Positions 52,061-59,423 of a stretch of 64,000 bases of DNA are shown piece after piece; the first letter of the stretch is position 1; every line of letters starts with the position of its first letter. The notes below the pieces were generated by a model that ran no database searches, was not told where the DNA came from, and worked only from the letters and a program-made list of their open reading frames with translations. Location of the stretch: NCBI GenBank assembly GCA_039029315.1, contig JBCCGK010000049.1, positions 15,237 to 79,236 of the forward strand, in the 5' to 3' direction. This DNA comes from JBCCCJ01 sp039029315 (GTDB lineage Bacteria; Bacteroidota; Bacteroidia; J057). Position numbers and translations under genes: made by a program.

Positions 52061-52886
52061 ACAGGCAATTGCTGATCAGACCTCTGACAGTGCCCAATTG
52101 ATCCCATAATACCATGTGTCCCGCGTTCAATTCATAGAGTTGGGTATGGGGAATGACCCTTAGCAGTCGATTAGCTGCTCTGTGCCCAAATGTCATATCT
52201 GTACGCCCCCAGATCAAATACCACTGACTGGATAAAGCAGTCCTGCCAAGTTTTTCCCAATCGAGCTGTGCTTCCTCATACAACCTCAGGCAGAGATACA
52301 TTCTTTGCCGCCATTTCTGCTCCGCAAAATTGTCGTTCATGAATAAGTGGATAAAGCGATTAATCCATCCCAGCCGAAATGCGAGTTCCGTGATCGACAG
52401 GATCGGTCCTGGATAGGTTACCATTTGGCGGATGAGCCATTTTCCTACGCTTGTTTGAGACACAAAAGCATGAAGCGGATGTCTCCGAAGGCCATCAGGA
52501 GCCATCAAAATCACAGTTTTTGCTGGTCGATGTAGCAATTCCTGAAAGAGAAGGGCAATTTTTCCCCCCATACTGAACCCCAATAGATGCCATATTTTTT
52601 GGGGAAAATGGTCCTGGATATTCGTGATCAACTCCTCCCAGCATGCCTTATCAATCTGTCGCTCTGGATCAGTCCATTCTGATTCGCCAAATAAAGGCAA
52701 GTCGAAGCTAAGAATGCACCACTCTTCCGGCGTATGGACAAGCAGGCGATCAAAAGCATGTCTGTTTTCTCCAAATCCATGAAAGCAAATCAGGAGGTTG
52801 TCTCCATCCCCTTTCACTTTTGCGGCAATTGTCCCTCCGTGAATCTGGAGAGTCAATGGTTGCCAATCTTGATGGGAGGATGCCAT
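52023..52886 (-). CDS. Alpha/beta hydrolase
   Basis: A 287-residue alpha/beta hydrolase. The oxyanion segment is FHGFGENRHAF, the nucleophile elbow GFSMGG, the acid near WGRTDMTFG and the His in NAGHMVLW. No signal peptide is present. The enzyme class (esterase, C-C hydrolase or similar) cannot be decided. It overlaps the convergent coiled-coil gene by 38 bp at the 3' end; the last 13 residues (SSNSSQTPPT) are non-conserved-looking, so the reading frame may simply have lost an earlier stop. It diverges from rfaE2. Confidence 0.88.
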   Translation of the reverse strand: MASSHQDWQPLTLQIHGGTIAAKVKGDGDNLLICFHGFGENRHAFDRLLVHTPEEWCILSFDLPLFGESEWTDPERQIDKACWEELITNIQDHFPQKIWHLLGFSMGGKIALLFQELLHRPAKTVILMAPDGLRRHPLHAFVSQTSVGKWLIRQMVTYPGPILSITELAFRLGWINRFIHLFMNDNFAEQKWRQRMYLCLRLYEEAQLDWEKLGRTALSSQWYLIWGRTDMTFGHRAANRLLRVIPHTQLYELNAGHMVLWDQLGTVRGLISNCLFMSSNSSQTPPT

Positions 52887-52930
52887 GATGGGGAGATTTG
52901 ACTATTTTTGTGAAGAACAAACTTACAAGG

Positions 52931-53416
52931 ATGCGCTATACTTCTGCTAATAAAATTCTGCTCCTTCCTGACCTGCTGAGGAGGATTGCTTCATGGCGAG
53001 TGAAAGGAGAACAAGTAGTTTTTACGAATGGTTGCTTCGATCTGATCCATTTGGGGCATGTCGACTATCTGGAAAAAGCCCGTGCCTTGGGTGATCGTCT
53101 GATTATTGGCCTGAATTCAGATAGATCTGTTCGCTTGTTGAAAGGTGAGAGGCGACCTTTGCTGGATGAACAGGCTCGTGCACGTGTCCTGGCAGCCATG
53201 GAGTTTGTCGATGGGCTAGTCCTCTTTGAAGAGGAGACCCCTTATGATCTCATCCGCCAGATCCTTCCTAACGTATTGGTAAAAGGAGCAGATTATGCGA
53301 TAGAAGAGATTGCAGGTCACGATATTGTTTTGGCTGCAGGAGGGAAGGTAGAGCGAATTGAGTTGGTACAAGGCTATTCGACAAGCAATCTTCTTCAGCG
53401 AATACGCCAAGCCTGA
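52931..53416 (+). CDS. rfaE2: D-glycero-beta-D-manno-heptose-1-phosphate adenylyltransferase
   Basis: A 161-residue nucleotidyltransferase equal to the C-terminal half of HldE. It makes ADP-heptose for lipopolysaccharide. The signature TNGCFDLIHLGHVDYL contains the HxGH motif, and GLNSDRSVRLLKGERRP follows. The stand-alone form is usual in Bacteroidota. Start at ATG 52931 has an AAGG ribosome-binding site; a TATTTTTG box (52903-52910) is upstream without a clear -33 partner. Confidence 0.95.
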   Translation: MRYTSANKILLLPDLLRRIASWRVKGEQVVFTNGCFDLIHLGHVDYLEKARALGDRLIIGLNSDRSVRLLKGERRPLLDEQARARVLAAMEFVDGLVLFEEETPYDLIRQILPNVLVKGADYAIEEIAGHDIVLAAGGKVERIELVQGYSTSNLLQRIRQA

Positions 53417-53424
53417 ATTATTTC

Positions 53425-53535
53425 TTATTTTCTCTTCCGATTAGCCTTTCTGTCCAACTTTCGAGCAAATTTTTGATGGGAAGAAGATTTGCTCAGAAGC
53501 ATCAGTGCAGCGAGCAGAATCCCGAGAATGATCAT
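53425..53535 (-). CDS. Possible 36-residue membrane miniprotein
   Basis: A short frame from ATG 53535 to TAA 53425 encodes a hydrophobic N-terminal half (IILGILLAALMLL) and a strongly basic tail (RKANRKRK). That is the pattern of a small single-span membrane protein. It lies between convergent rfaE2 and pdhA with no other gene in the 279-bp gap. No ribosome-binding site or family is evident, so it may be chance. Confidence 0.3.
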   Translation of the reverse strand: MIILGILLAALMLLSKSSSHQKFARKLDRKANRKRK

Positions 53536-53645
53536 CAAATGTACTACTACCCAATCCTATCTCATGACAGGATCTGTTGGTACAGGAGGGTCGACAAGAG
53601 CAGGATTGGTGGTCTGAAGTAGAAAGGGTCTCATATATACAGAAA

Positions 53646-53669
53646 CAGGAACCCATCATGGAGTTCCTG
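53646..53669 (-). terminator. Probable terminator of pdhA
   Basis: CAGGAAC (53646-53652) and GTTCCTG (53663-53669) form a 7-bp stem. On the minus strand TTTCTGT follows. It is 27 bp after the pdhA stop codon. The T tract is short. Confidence 0.55.
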
Positions 53670-53695
53670 CTATAGATGAATAAATTGATGTTTTA

Positions 53696-54718
53696 CTAAT
53701 CCATAATATAGGGATAATCTCCCACATATACATCCTCATAGAGCGCACTGGGATCTGGATAAGGAGATGTTTCCGCAAAGTCTACGCTTTCATCTACAAT
53801 CAGTTTGATCTTTGCATCTATGGCATCAATCTCTTCTTGTTCGGCAGCGTCATTCTCAAGAATATGGAGTTTCAAATTCGCGATCGGGTCCATGCCGCGA
53901 TATTTGTTCAATTCGTCTCTTGTTCGATATTTGGCTGGATCAGACATAGAGTGTCCTTTGTACCGATAGGTTTTCATCTCGATGAGCATTGGCCCATTTC
54001 CACCACGGACAAACTCTACTGCTTCTTTCATTTCTTCATATACCTCCAGAACATTCATCCCATCTACAGGCTTGCTCGGCATATCATAAGAAAGGCCAAG
54101 CTTGTAAAGGTCGGTAACATTGGAGGTTCGTTCGACAGAAGTTCCCATTGCATAATGGTTGTTCTCAATGATGAAGATCACTGGCAACTCCCATAACATG
54201 GCAAGATTCATCGTTTCGTGGAATGCTCCTTGTCGCACTGCTCCATCTCCCATCATACAAAGGCTGATTTTGTCTTCTCCTTTGTATTTGGCACCAAAAG
54301 CAAGGCCTGCACCCAAAGGAATTTGTCCTCCCACAATTCCATGCCCTCCGAGGAAGTTTTTCTCCTTGGAAAAGAAGTGCATGGACCCTCCTTTGCCTTT
54401 GGAGCATCCGGTGGCTTTGCCATAAAGTTCTGCCATACAGGCATTGGGATCTACTCCTCTGGCCAATGCGCCTCCATGGTCGCGATAGGCAGTGATGACA
54501 TAATCATCGGGTCGTATCGCAGATTCCATTCCCACCGCGACAGCTTCCTGACCGATGTAGAGATGGCAAAATCCACGAAATTTTTGTTGCATATACAACT
54601 GGCTGGCACGCTCCTCAAATTTGCGGATCAGAAGCATTTGCTCAAACCAGTGAAGGAGCAAGTCCTTATCGTATTGGTTTTTTTTTGCCTTGGCGGCTTT
54701 GGTTTTTGTACCAGGCAT
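53696..54718 (-). CDS. pdhA: Pyruvate dehydrogenase E1 component, alpha subunit
   Basis: A 340-residue thiamine-diphosphate enzyme subunit that decarboxylates pyruvate. The TPP-binding motif runs from GDGAVRQGAFHE to the ENNHYAMGT end, and the phosphorylation-loop-like YRYKGHSMSDPAKYRTRDE is present. An N-terminal Lys/Ala-rich tail (residues 2-14) precedes the domain. The family start is ATG 54718. The E1 beta and E2 genes do not follow here, so the complex is encoded at more than one site. It diverges from recF. Confidence 0.95.
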   Translation of the reverse strand: MPGTKTKAAKAKKNQYDKDLLLHWFEQMLLIRKFEERASQLYMQQKFRGFCHLYIGQEAVAVGMESAIRPDDYVITAYRDHGGALARGVDPNACMAELYGKATGCSKGKGGSMHFFSKEKNFLGGHGIVGGQIPLGAGLAFGAKYKGEDKISLCMMGDGAVRQGAFHETMNLAMLWELPVIFIIENNHYAMGTSVERTSNVTDLYKLGLSYDMPSKPVDGMNVLEVYEEMKEAVEFVRGGNGPMLIEMKTYRYKGHSMSDPAKYRTRDELNKYRGMDPIANLKLHILENDAAEQEEIDAIDAKIKLIVDESVDFAETSPYPDPSALYEDVYVGDYPYIMD

Positions 54719-54833
54719 TGATATGAAATTGGCGTATGTGAAATCAAAATGTGAAATTGCCAATTCTTGCAATGAATTACAAATCAACTTTCTGATATTT
54801 TCTCCCATCGACTGACCACCAACTTACGATCAC

Positions 54834-55949
54834 TTGTATTTCAAACAACTGCAACTCACTCAATTTCGCAATTACTCTGAGCTAGAGGTAGGCTTGAGTG
54901 CCGACATTAATTGTTTTACCGGTCCCAATGGCTCTGGCAAAACCAATATTCTCGACGCGCTTCATTATCTGGCATTTACGAGAGGATTCCGAAGTACCCA
55001 GGACCAACAGGCAGTACAACAGGGGCAGCAGTTTTTTTTCAATGGATCAGTTTTGGTGAAAAATGGAAAGGAGCAAAAGATTGCCTGCAACTTTGTCAAA
55101 GGCAAAGGGAAAAAGATTTTGATCAATCAGAAGCCTATTCAAAAATTGAGTGAGCACATAGGATATATTCCTCTGGTTGCGATTCTGCCCAATGATACAG
55201 AGTTGATCAGCGGTCCAGCCCAAGGCAGAAGGCGCTTCCTCGATATGTTGATTTCGCAATATTCGCCGAGTTTTTTGCGCCATTTGATTCAGTATGATCG
55301 AATCCTCTCTCAGCGCAATGCGCTGCTGCGCCTGTTTGGAGAGCAACAACGCTTTAGCCAAGAAGAGCTGGAATTATGGGATGAGCAACTCATTCCACAT
55401 GGGATTGCTGTCCAACAGGGGAGGATTGAATTCATAGAGGCCTACCAACCGGGTTTTAATCGATATTTTGGCGAAATCGTTTCCTCGGAAGAACGTGCCA
55501 GCCTAAAATATCGTCCTTCAATTGATGAGAATACGGAGGACGGCTGGAAGTCAGCCCTGCATCGACAGCAGGAAAGAGACAAAGTCAATCACTATACCTC
55601 TGTAGGCATTCATAGAGATGATTTATTGTTTTATATTCATGATCGGCCATTGAAGAATTACGGATCTCAGGGCCAGCAAAAAACCTTTGTAATTGCACTA
55701 AAACTGGCCCAATATGAACTGCTCCAGATTCAAAAGGAAATGGCACCCATTCTGTTGCTAGATGATATTTTTGATAAATTGGATGAACAAAGGCTGGCAC
55801 AGATTGCTCACATGCTGAATGAAGAGATTCAGGGACAAATTTTCATTACAGATACGTCTTTTGAACGATTGTCCAATGCTTTTGGAGCAGACAATAAGAG
55901 AGAGGTTGCTTACTTTCATGTGGAGAAAGGAACGATTCAGTCAAAATAA
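54834..55949 (+). CDS. recF: DNA replication and repair protein RecF (TTG start)
   Basis: A 371-residue SMC-like ATPase that helps load RecA at gaps. Walker A is GPNGSGKTN (about 31-39), SGPAQGRRRFLD follows, and the C-terminal part has the ABC-type GSQGQQKTFVIALKLA signature and the LLLDDIFDKLD Walker B. The first residues YFKQLQLTQFRNY are the normal RecF opening, and the only start codon between them and the in-frame stop at 54813 is TTG at 54834. dciA follows 97 bp later. Confidence 0.95.
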   Translation: MYFKQLQLTQFRNYSELEVGLSADINCFTGPNGSGKTNILDALHYLAFTRGFRSTQDQQAVQQGQQFFFNGSVLVKNGKEQKIACNFVKGKGKKILINQKPIQKLSEHIGYIPLVAILPNDTELISGPAQGRRRFLDMLISQYSPSFLRHLIQYDRILSQRNALLRLFGEQQRFSQEELELWDEQLIPHGIAVQQGRIEFIEAYQPGFNRYFGEIVSSEERASLKYRPSIDENTEDGWKSALHRQQERDKVNHYTSVGIHRDDLLFYIHDRPLKNYGSQGQQKTFVIALKLAQYELLQIQKEMAPILLLDDIFDKLDEQRLAQIAHMLNEEIQGQIFITDTSFERLSNAFGADNKREVAYFHVEKGTIQSK

Positions 55950-56046
55950 AAACCCTGATAGTCAGTTGGTTGTTTTGGTTTTTATTGTCAGAATAATTTC
56001 TTACCTAGTCAAGCTTGAATTAACCCAGAATATAGAATTACGTAGG

Positions 56047-56337
56047 ATGCCAGATAAACCGTATTTAAGTTTAGGAGAGGCTATTCAGGCCTTTCTGGAT
56101 AAGCATGGTCTGAAAGAAGAGGCGAATGTGCAAAAAGTCATTGGAGATTGGGAACAACTCATGGGATCAGCTGTGGCCCAAAACACCCAGAAAATCTGGT
56201 TCAACAAAGGCATTCTCTATGTGAAAATTTCCTCTCCGATTTGGAAAAGTGAACTACAGATGGCGCGCCTCAAAATCAAAGAAATGATCAATACCAGAAT
56301 TGGTGAGGCAGTCATTCAGGAAGTTCGGATTATGTAA
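56047..56337 (+). CDS. dciA: DciA-like (DUF721) helicase-loading protein
   Basis: A 96-residue DUF721 protein. In bacteria without DnaC/DnaI, DciA loads the replicative helicase. The DUF721 core (VIGDWEQLMGSAVAQNTQKIWFNK and LYVKISSPIWKSEL) covers most of the protein. ATG 56047 has a TAGG ribosome-binding site; the open frame before it overlaps recF and is not conserved-looking. Placement right after recF is frequent in Bacteroidota. Confidence 0.88.
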   Translation: MPDKPYLSLGEAIQAFLDKHGLKEEANVQKVIGDWEQLMGSAVAQNTQKIWFNKGILYVKISSPIWKSELQMARLKIKEMINTRIGEAVIQEVRIM

Positions 56338-56378
56338 AAAAAAATCTACCTTCAAGCTTTTCGCTCAATCCCAGACGC

Positions 56379-57272
56379 ATGATGGTATCTCTGCTGCAGG
56401 ACATCCAAACGCCTAAACATAGCCTACAAGAATTTTCGGCCCTCACTCACAGGATTTTACACCATCTCCCTAATGTCATCACACATACCGAAAAGGTTCG
56501 AGGTTACTTGATTCATGCGTCTCAAGCTGCTGGGACACTCAAATATGTCCGGCCAGTCAACGAGAGGCTGTTTATCGATGAACCTTCACAGTTTCTCCAA
56601 CAAGTTGAACACCTACAAGCGGTATTCACTCGAATCCAATCAGGGGAAAGAATCTTCTCGCCAAACGAGCACAGCCTCATCAATGGCGTACTCTATACCA
56701 TGCAGCAATCCATCGGGGCAGGACTTGATCTATTGAGTAATCCCAATAGTGCACGAAAGCATGTTGGAAATCGTTTCGAAGAACTGATGAAATCGGTCTT
56801 TGATGAGGTTGGAATCGCTAACAAAAAGACGGTTCTGCAGATTCCATATGAGACAGAAGAAGGATCAAAACTGTACAAATGCGAAAACGACATCGTTCTG
56901 TCCGGTCAGCCGGAGGTCCAGTCGGATTCCAGTATGATAGAGGAAGGAGAAGTGGTTGTCTCAGTCAAAACGACGTCCAAGGATCGAATGGGAAAAATGT
57001 TCATAGACAAGATGTTATTGGAGAGTTTTACCCAAAAACACCTCAAAGTCATTGGGATATTTAACCATGATGTCCAACGAAAACAGAGCGATAACATCAG
57101 TTATACGCTGGTGTCAGGCCTGTTTCTGGTGTATACACAGTTTTTGACAAAGTTGGATGGGGTATATTATCTGGACCTCCCTCCAAAGGCAGATCAAGCG
57201 CCTTTCAATCGGCACCTAAAGGCCGTATCGACCTTGTTGATAGAAGATATTTGGGAATTGTTAGGAACGTAG
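56379..57272 (+). CDS. Type II restriction endonuclease, BsaWI / CCGG-group-like
   Basis: A 297-residue PD-(D/E)XK nuclease. Glu134/135 (NRFEELMKSVF), Asp171 (ENDIVLS) and Lys197 (VVSVKTT) line up as the active site. The acidic residue normally two before the Lys is Ser195, as in the Cfr10I/Bse634I/BsaWI group, where an acid further on takes its place. The KDR at 201-203 resembles that group's recognition motif. It would cut double-stranded DNA, perhaps at a CCGG-containing site; the site is inferred, not shown. Tail-to-tail with the methyltransferase gene, overlapping by 12 bp. The start is ATG 56379 or 56382. Confidence 0.75.
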   Translation: MMVSLLQDIQTPKHSLQEFSALTHRILHHLPNVITHTEKVRGYLIHASQAAGTLKYVRPVNERLFIDEPSQFLQQVEHLQAVFTRIQSGERIFSPNEHSLINGVLYTMQQSIGAGLDLLSNPNSARKHVGNRFEELMKSVFDEVGIANKKTVLQIPYETEEGSKLYKCENDIVLSGQPEVQSDSSMIEEGEVVVSVKTTSKDRMGKMFIDKMLLESFTQKHLKVIGIFNHDVQRKQSDNISYTLVSGLFLVYTQFLTKLDGVYYLDLPPKADQAPFNRHLKAVSTLLIEDIWELLGT

Positions 57273-58346
57273 GTTCGCACGTCGTTCGATTGCTTCTGCT
57301 TCATCCTTGGCAGATAGGATGCGCTGAATATGTGCAGTATCACTGAGGCGTCCCTGAATCAGCTCGCAATATTCTTTTTCCTTATCATTGCCTAACCAAT
57401 TGCGTTCATAGGCTTCCGATACGGCATAGGTCGTGCCAGACCCACCAAATGGATCGACAATCAGACTGTCTTCATTAGAAGAAGCGAGGACAATGCGCCG
57501 GAGCAACTCCACTGGCTTTTGAGTTTTATGAGGATACTTTTCCCAGGCGTTGTTGGAAATCGTAGGAATTTCCATGACATCCTTCGGTTTTGCACCTTTT
57601 GGATGTGGCGTCCAGATATAGGATTTTTTGTTCTTTTTGCCTTGAGCATATTGGGAGGATTCTGCTTGAGGCCGGACGGGATATTTAAGGGTGTGTTTGT
57701 TATAGGGGATTCGAACTTCATCCATGTGAAAGATGAAATTTCTAGATTTGCGGAAATGGAGAATACTTTCGTGAGATCGTCCCCAGTCGTTTCCTAGATT
57801 GGCTTTGTTGCGATAAAACCAGACCAGCCATTTGCATCCTTTGAAGAGGTGCGAGGCAGCCCATTTCAGATCAGCCAAAATCTCTGAAAATCCGCAAATA
57901 TAGAGAGAGCCCTGATCCGTCAATACCCGATCTGCTTCCCGAATCCAGTTCATGCTCCACTCCACATATTCTTTTTGAGAAGAGAAGCTGTCCCATTCAG
58001 CTTTCTTAATATTGTAGGGAGGATCAGCAAAAATCAAATCCACAGACTTACTATCCATCAGCCCAAAGAAATCCATGACATCCAAATTGTACAACTTGCC
58101 GAAATCAGATGTGAAATAGGGCTGGGTTTGGGGGCGTTGCTGTGGGAGGGGGGGGGCTGAATCTGCATTGGGGGCAAATTCTTTCAGCAATCCATCGATT
58201 TGTTGTTGGGTATAAAATCGATAGTTATTGATCGGGTGTCGTTTACTGGGGAGTTTTCCACTCTTATCCCAACGCCGGATTGTCTCTGTGTTGACGCCAA
58301 AAATTTTAGCGACTTCCCCAACTGTATAGGTTTTTATTTCGGCCAT
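57261..58346 (-). CDS. DNA methyltransferase with N-terminal MerR-type helix-turn-helix
   Basis: A 361-residue fusion. Residues 5-55 are a MerR-like DNA-binding domain (TYTVGEVAKIFGVNTETIRRWD). Residues 56-80 form a Pro/Gln-rich linker that is encoded partly by a C9 run. The rest is a beta-class amino-methyltransferase with motif IV DPPYN (108-112) before the AdoMet motif DPFGGSGTT (298-306), and HKTQKPVELL. It should methylate N6-adenine or N4-cytosine and protect DNA from the convergent endonuclease. The fused HTH lets it control its own gene; three 10-bp repeats stand between its promoter and its ATG. Confidence 0.9.
   Translation of the reverse strand: MAEIKTYTVGEVAKIFGVNTETIRRWDKSGKLPSKRHPINNYRFYTQQQIDGLLKEFAPNADSAPPLPQQRPQTQPYFTSDFGKLYNLDVMDFFGLMDSKSVDLIFADPPYNIKKAEWDSFSSQKEYVEWSMNWIREADRVLTDQGSLYICGFSEILADLKWAASHLFKGCKWLVWFYRNKANLGNDWGRSHESILHFRKSRNFIFHMDEVRIPYNKHTLKYPVRPQAESSQYAQGKKNKKSYIWTPHPKGAKPKDVMEIPTISNNAWEKYPHKTQKPVELLRRIVLASSNEDSLIVDPFGGSGTTYAVSEAYERNWLGNDKEKEYCELIQGRLSDTAHIQRILSAKDEAEAIERRANLRS
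58148..58156. repeat. Homopolymer G9/C9 in the methyltransferase coding region
   Basis: Nine G on the plus strand (nine C in the coding strand) cover codons 64-67 in the linker between the HTH and the methyltransferase domain. It is the longest G/C homopolymer I noticed in the window. A change of one base would frameshift the methyltransferase but leave the HTH. Confidence 0.85.
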
Positions 58347-58376
58347 TCCTTACACAAGCTTATACAACCTTATACA
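58347..58376 (-). promoter_or_regulatory. Three abutting 10-bp direct repeats, probable operator
   Basis: On the minus strand TGTATAAGGT, TGTATAAGCT and TGTGTAAGGA follow each other without gaps and end at the methyltransferase ATG (58346). The 10-bp step puts all three on the same face of the helix. They cover the expected transcription start and the ribosome-binding site, where a bound MerR-type domain would block expression. Confidence 0.7.
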
Positions 58377-58377
58377 G

Positions 58378-58408
58378 CGAAGATAGGTCAGTTCTGATTT
58401 TTTTGCAA
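58378..58408 (-). promoter_or_regulatory. Promoter of the methyltransferase gene
   Basis: On the minus strand TTG (58408-58406) and TATCTTCG (58385-58378) are 20 nt apart, matching the Bacteroidota pattern with the common TAnnTTCG variant. The three operator-like repeats start 2 bp after it. Confidence 0.6.
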
Positions 58409-58480
58409 TTTTTATTGGGAAATAATCTTTGTATTCCAAAATTGAGAGAATAGCTGTATCTTTCAGTGAAGTTCATACGT

Positions 58481-59410
58481 ATGCGTGCGTTTCAGGAGCG
58501 ATATATTAACCCATTAACTGACTTTGGATTCAAAAAACTTTTTGGATCTGAAGCCAATAAGGAGTTATTGATCCATTTTTTGAACCAACTTCTTCCACAA
58601 AATCATCAAATCAAGGACCTGACTTTTGCCAAGAATGAATTGCTGGGCATTCAGGATCTGGATCGAAAAGCGATTTTTGATATTTATTGTGTTGGAGAAT
58701 CCGGCGAGCGCTTCATTGTTGAACTACAGAAGGCCAAACAAAACTACTTTAAAGATCGAAGTATCTATTATGCCTCTTTTCCAATACAGGAACAGGCAAA
58801 AAAAGGAAATTGGGATTACCAACTGGAGCGTATTTATACGGTTGGTATTCTGGATTTTATCTTCGATGATCACAAGGAAGATTCGGAATTTTACCATCTG
58901 GTAGAATTGAAAGATCAACGCTGTGAAGTCTTCTACGACAAGCTCAAGTTCATTTATATAGAACTGCCAAAGTTTTCCAAGAGCTTAGAAGAACTGGAGT
59001 CTGATTTTGAGAGATGGCTGTATGTGTTCCGTTTTTTACCAACCTTTCAGGACCAACCCGACCTCTTGCAAGGATCGGTTTTTCAGAAACTATTTGAGGA
59101 GGCAGAGATTGCCAGGTATCCACAAGAGGAAAGGTCTGCCTATGAAGAGAGCCTGAAATATTATCGCGATATCAAAAATGTCGTAGATACTGCCTGGGAT
59201 GAAGGGAAGGAGCTTGGCTTGGAAGAAGGGGAAAAGATTGGCATGGAAAAAGGAGAACAAATTGGCATGGAAAAAGGCATCACTCTTGTCCTAAAAATCC
59301 TGTCTCTGTATGAATCTGGGTCTTCTCCTACCCACATCGCTCAAAGATTACATCTTTCTGAGGCATCTGTTATGGATATTCTGAAAGAAGCCGGAAAGGC
59401 TCAGAACTAA
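58481..59410 (+). CDS. Rpn-family PD-(D/E)XK nuclease / putative transposase
   Basis: A 309-residue protein of the Rpn/PDDEXK_2 transposase family. It opens with YINPLTDFGFKKLFGSEANKE, has the nuclease core FDIYCVGESGERFIVELQ (D...E-x-Q), and ends with a helical region containing direct repeats (IGMEKGEQIGMEKG) and a small HTH-like tail (SPTHIAQRLHLSEASVMDIL). Rpn proteins cut DNA and promote RecA-independent recombination; some act in phage defence. It starts at ATG 58481; a GTG at 58466 is possible. It lies beside the restriction-modification genes. Confidence 0.92.
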   Translation: MRAFQERYINPLTDFGFKKLFGSEANKELLIHFLNQLLPQNHQIKDLTFAKNELLGIQDLDRKAIFDIYCVGESGERFIVELQKAKQNYFKDRSIYYASFPIQEQAKKGNWDYQLERIYTVGILDFIFDDHKEDSEFYHLVELKDQRCEVFYDKLKFIYIELPKFSKSLEELESDFERWLYVFRFLPTFQDQPDLLQGSVFQKLFEEAEIARYPQEERSAYEESLKYYRDIKNVVDTAWDEGKELGLEEGEKIGMEKGEQIGMEKGITLVLKILSLYESGSSPTHIAQRLHLSEASVMDILKEAGKAQN

Positions 59411-59423
59411 TCAAGACAGTTTC

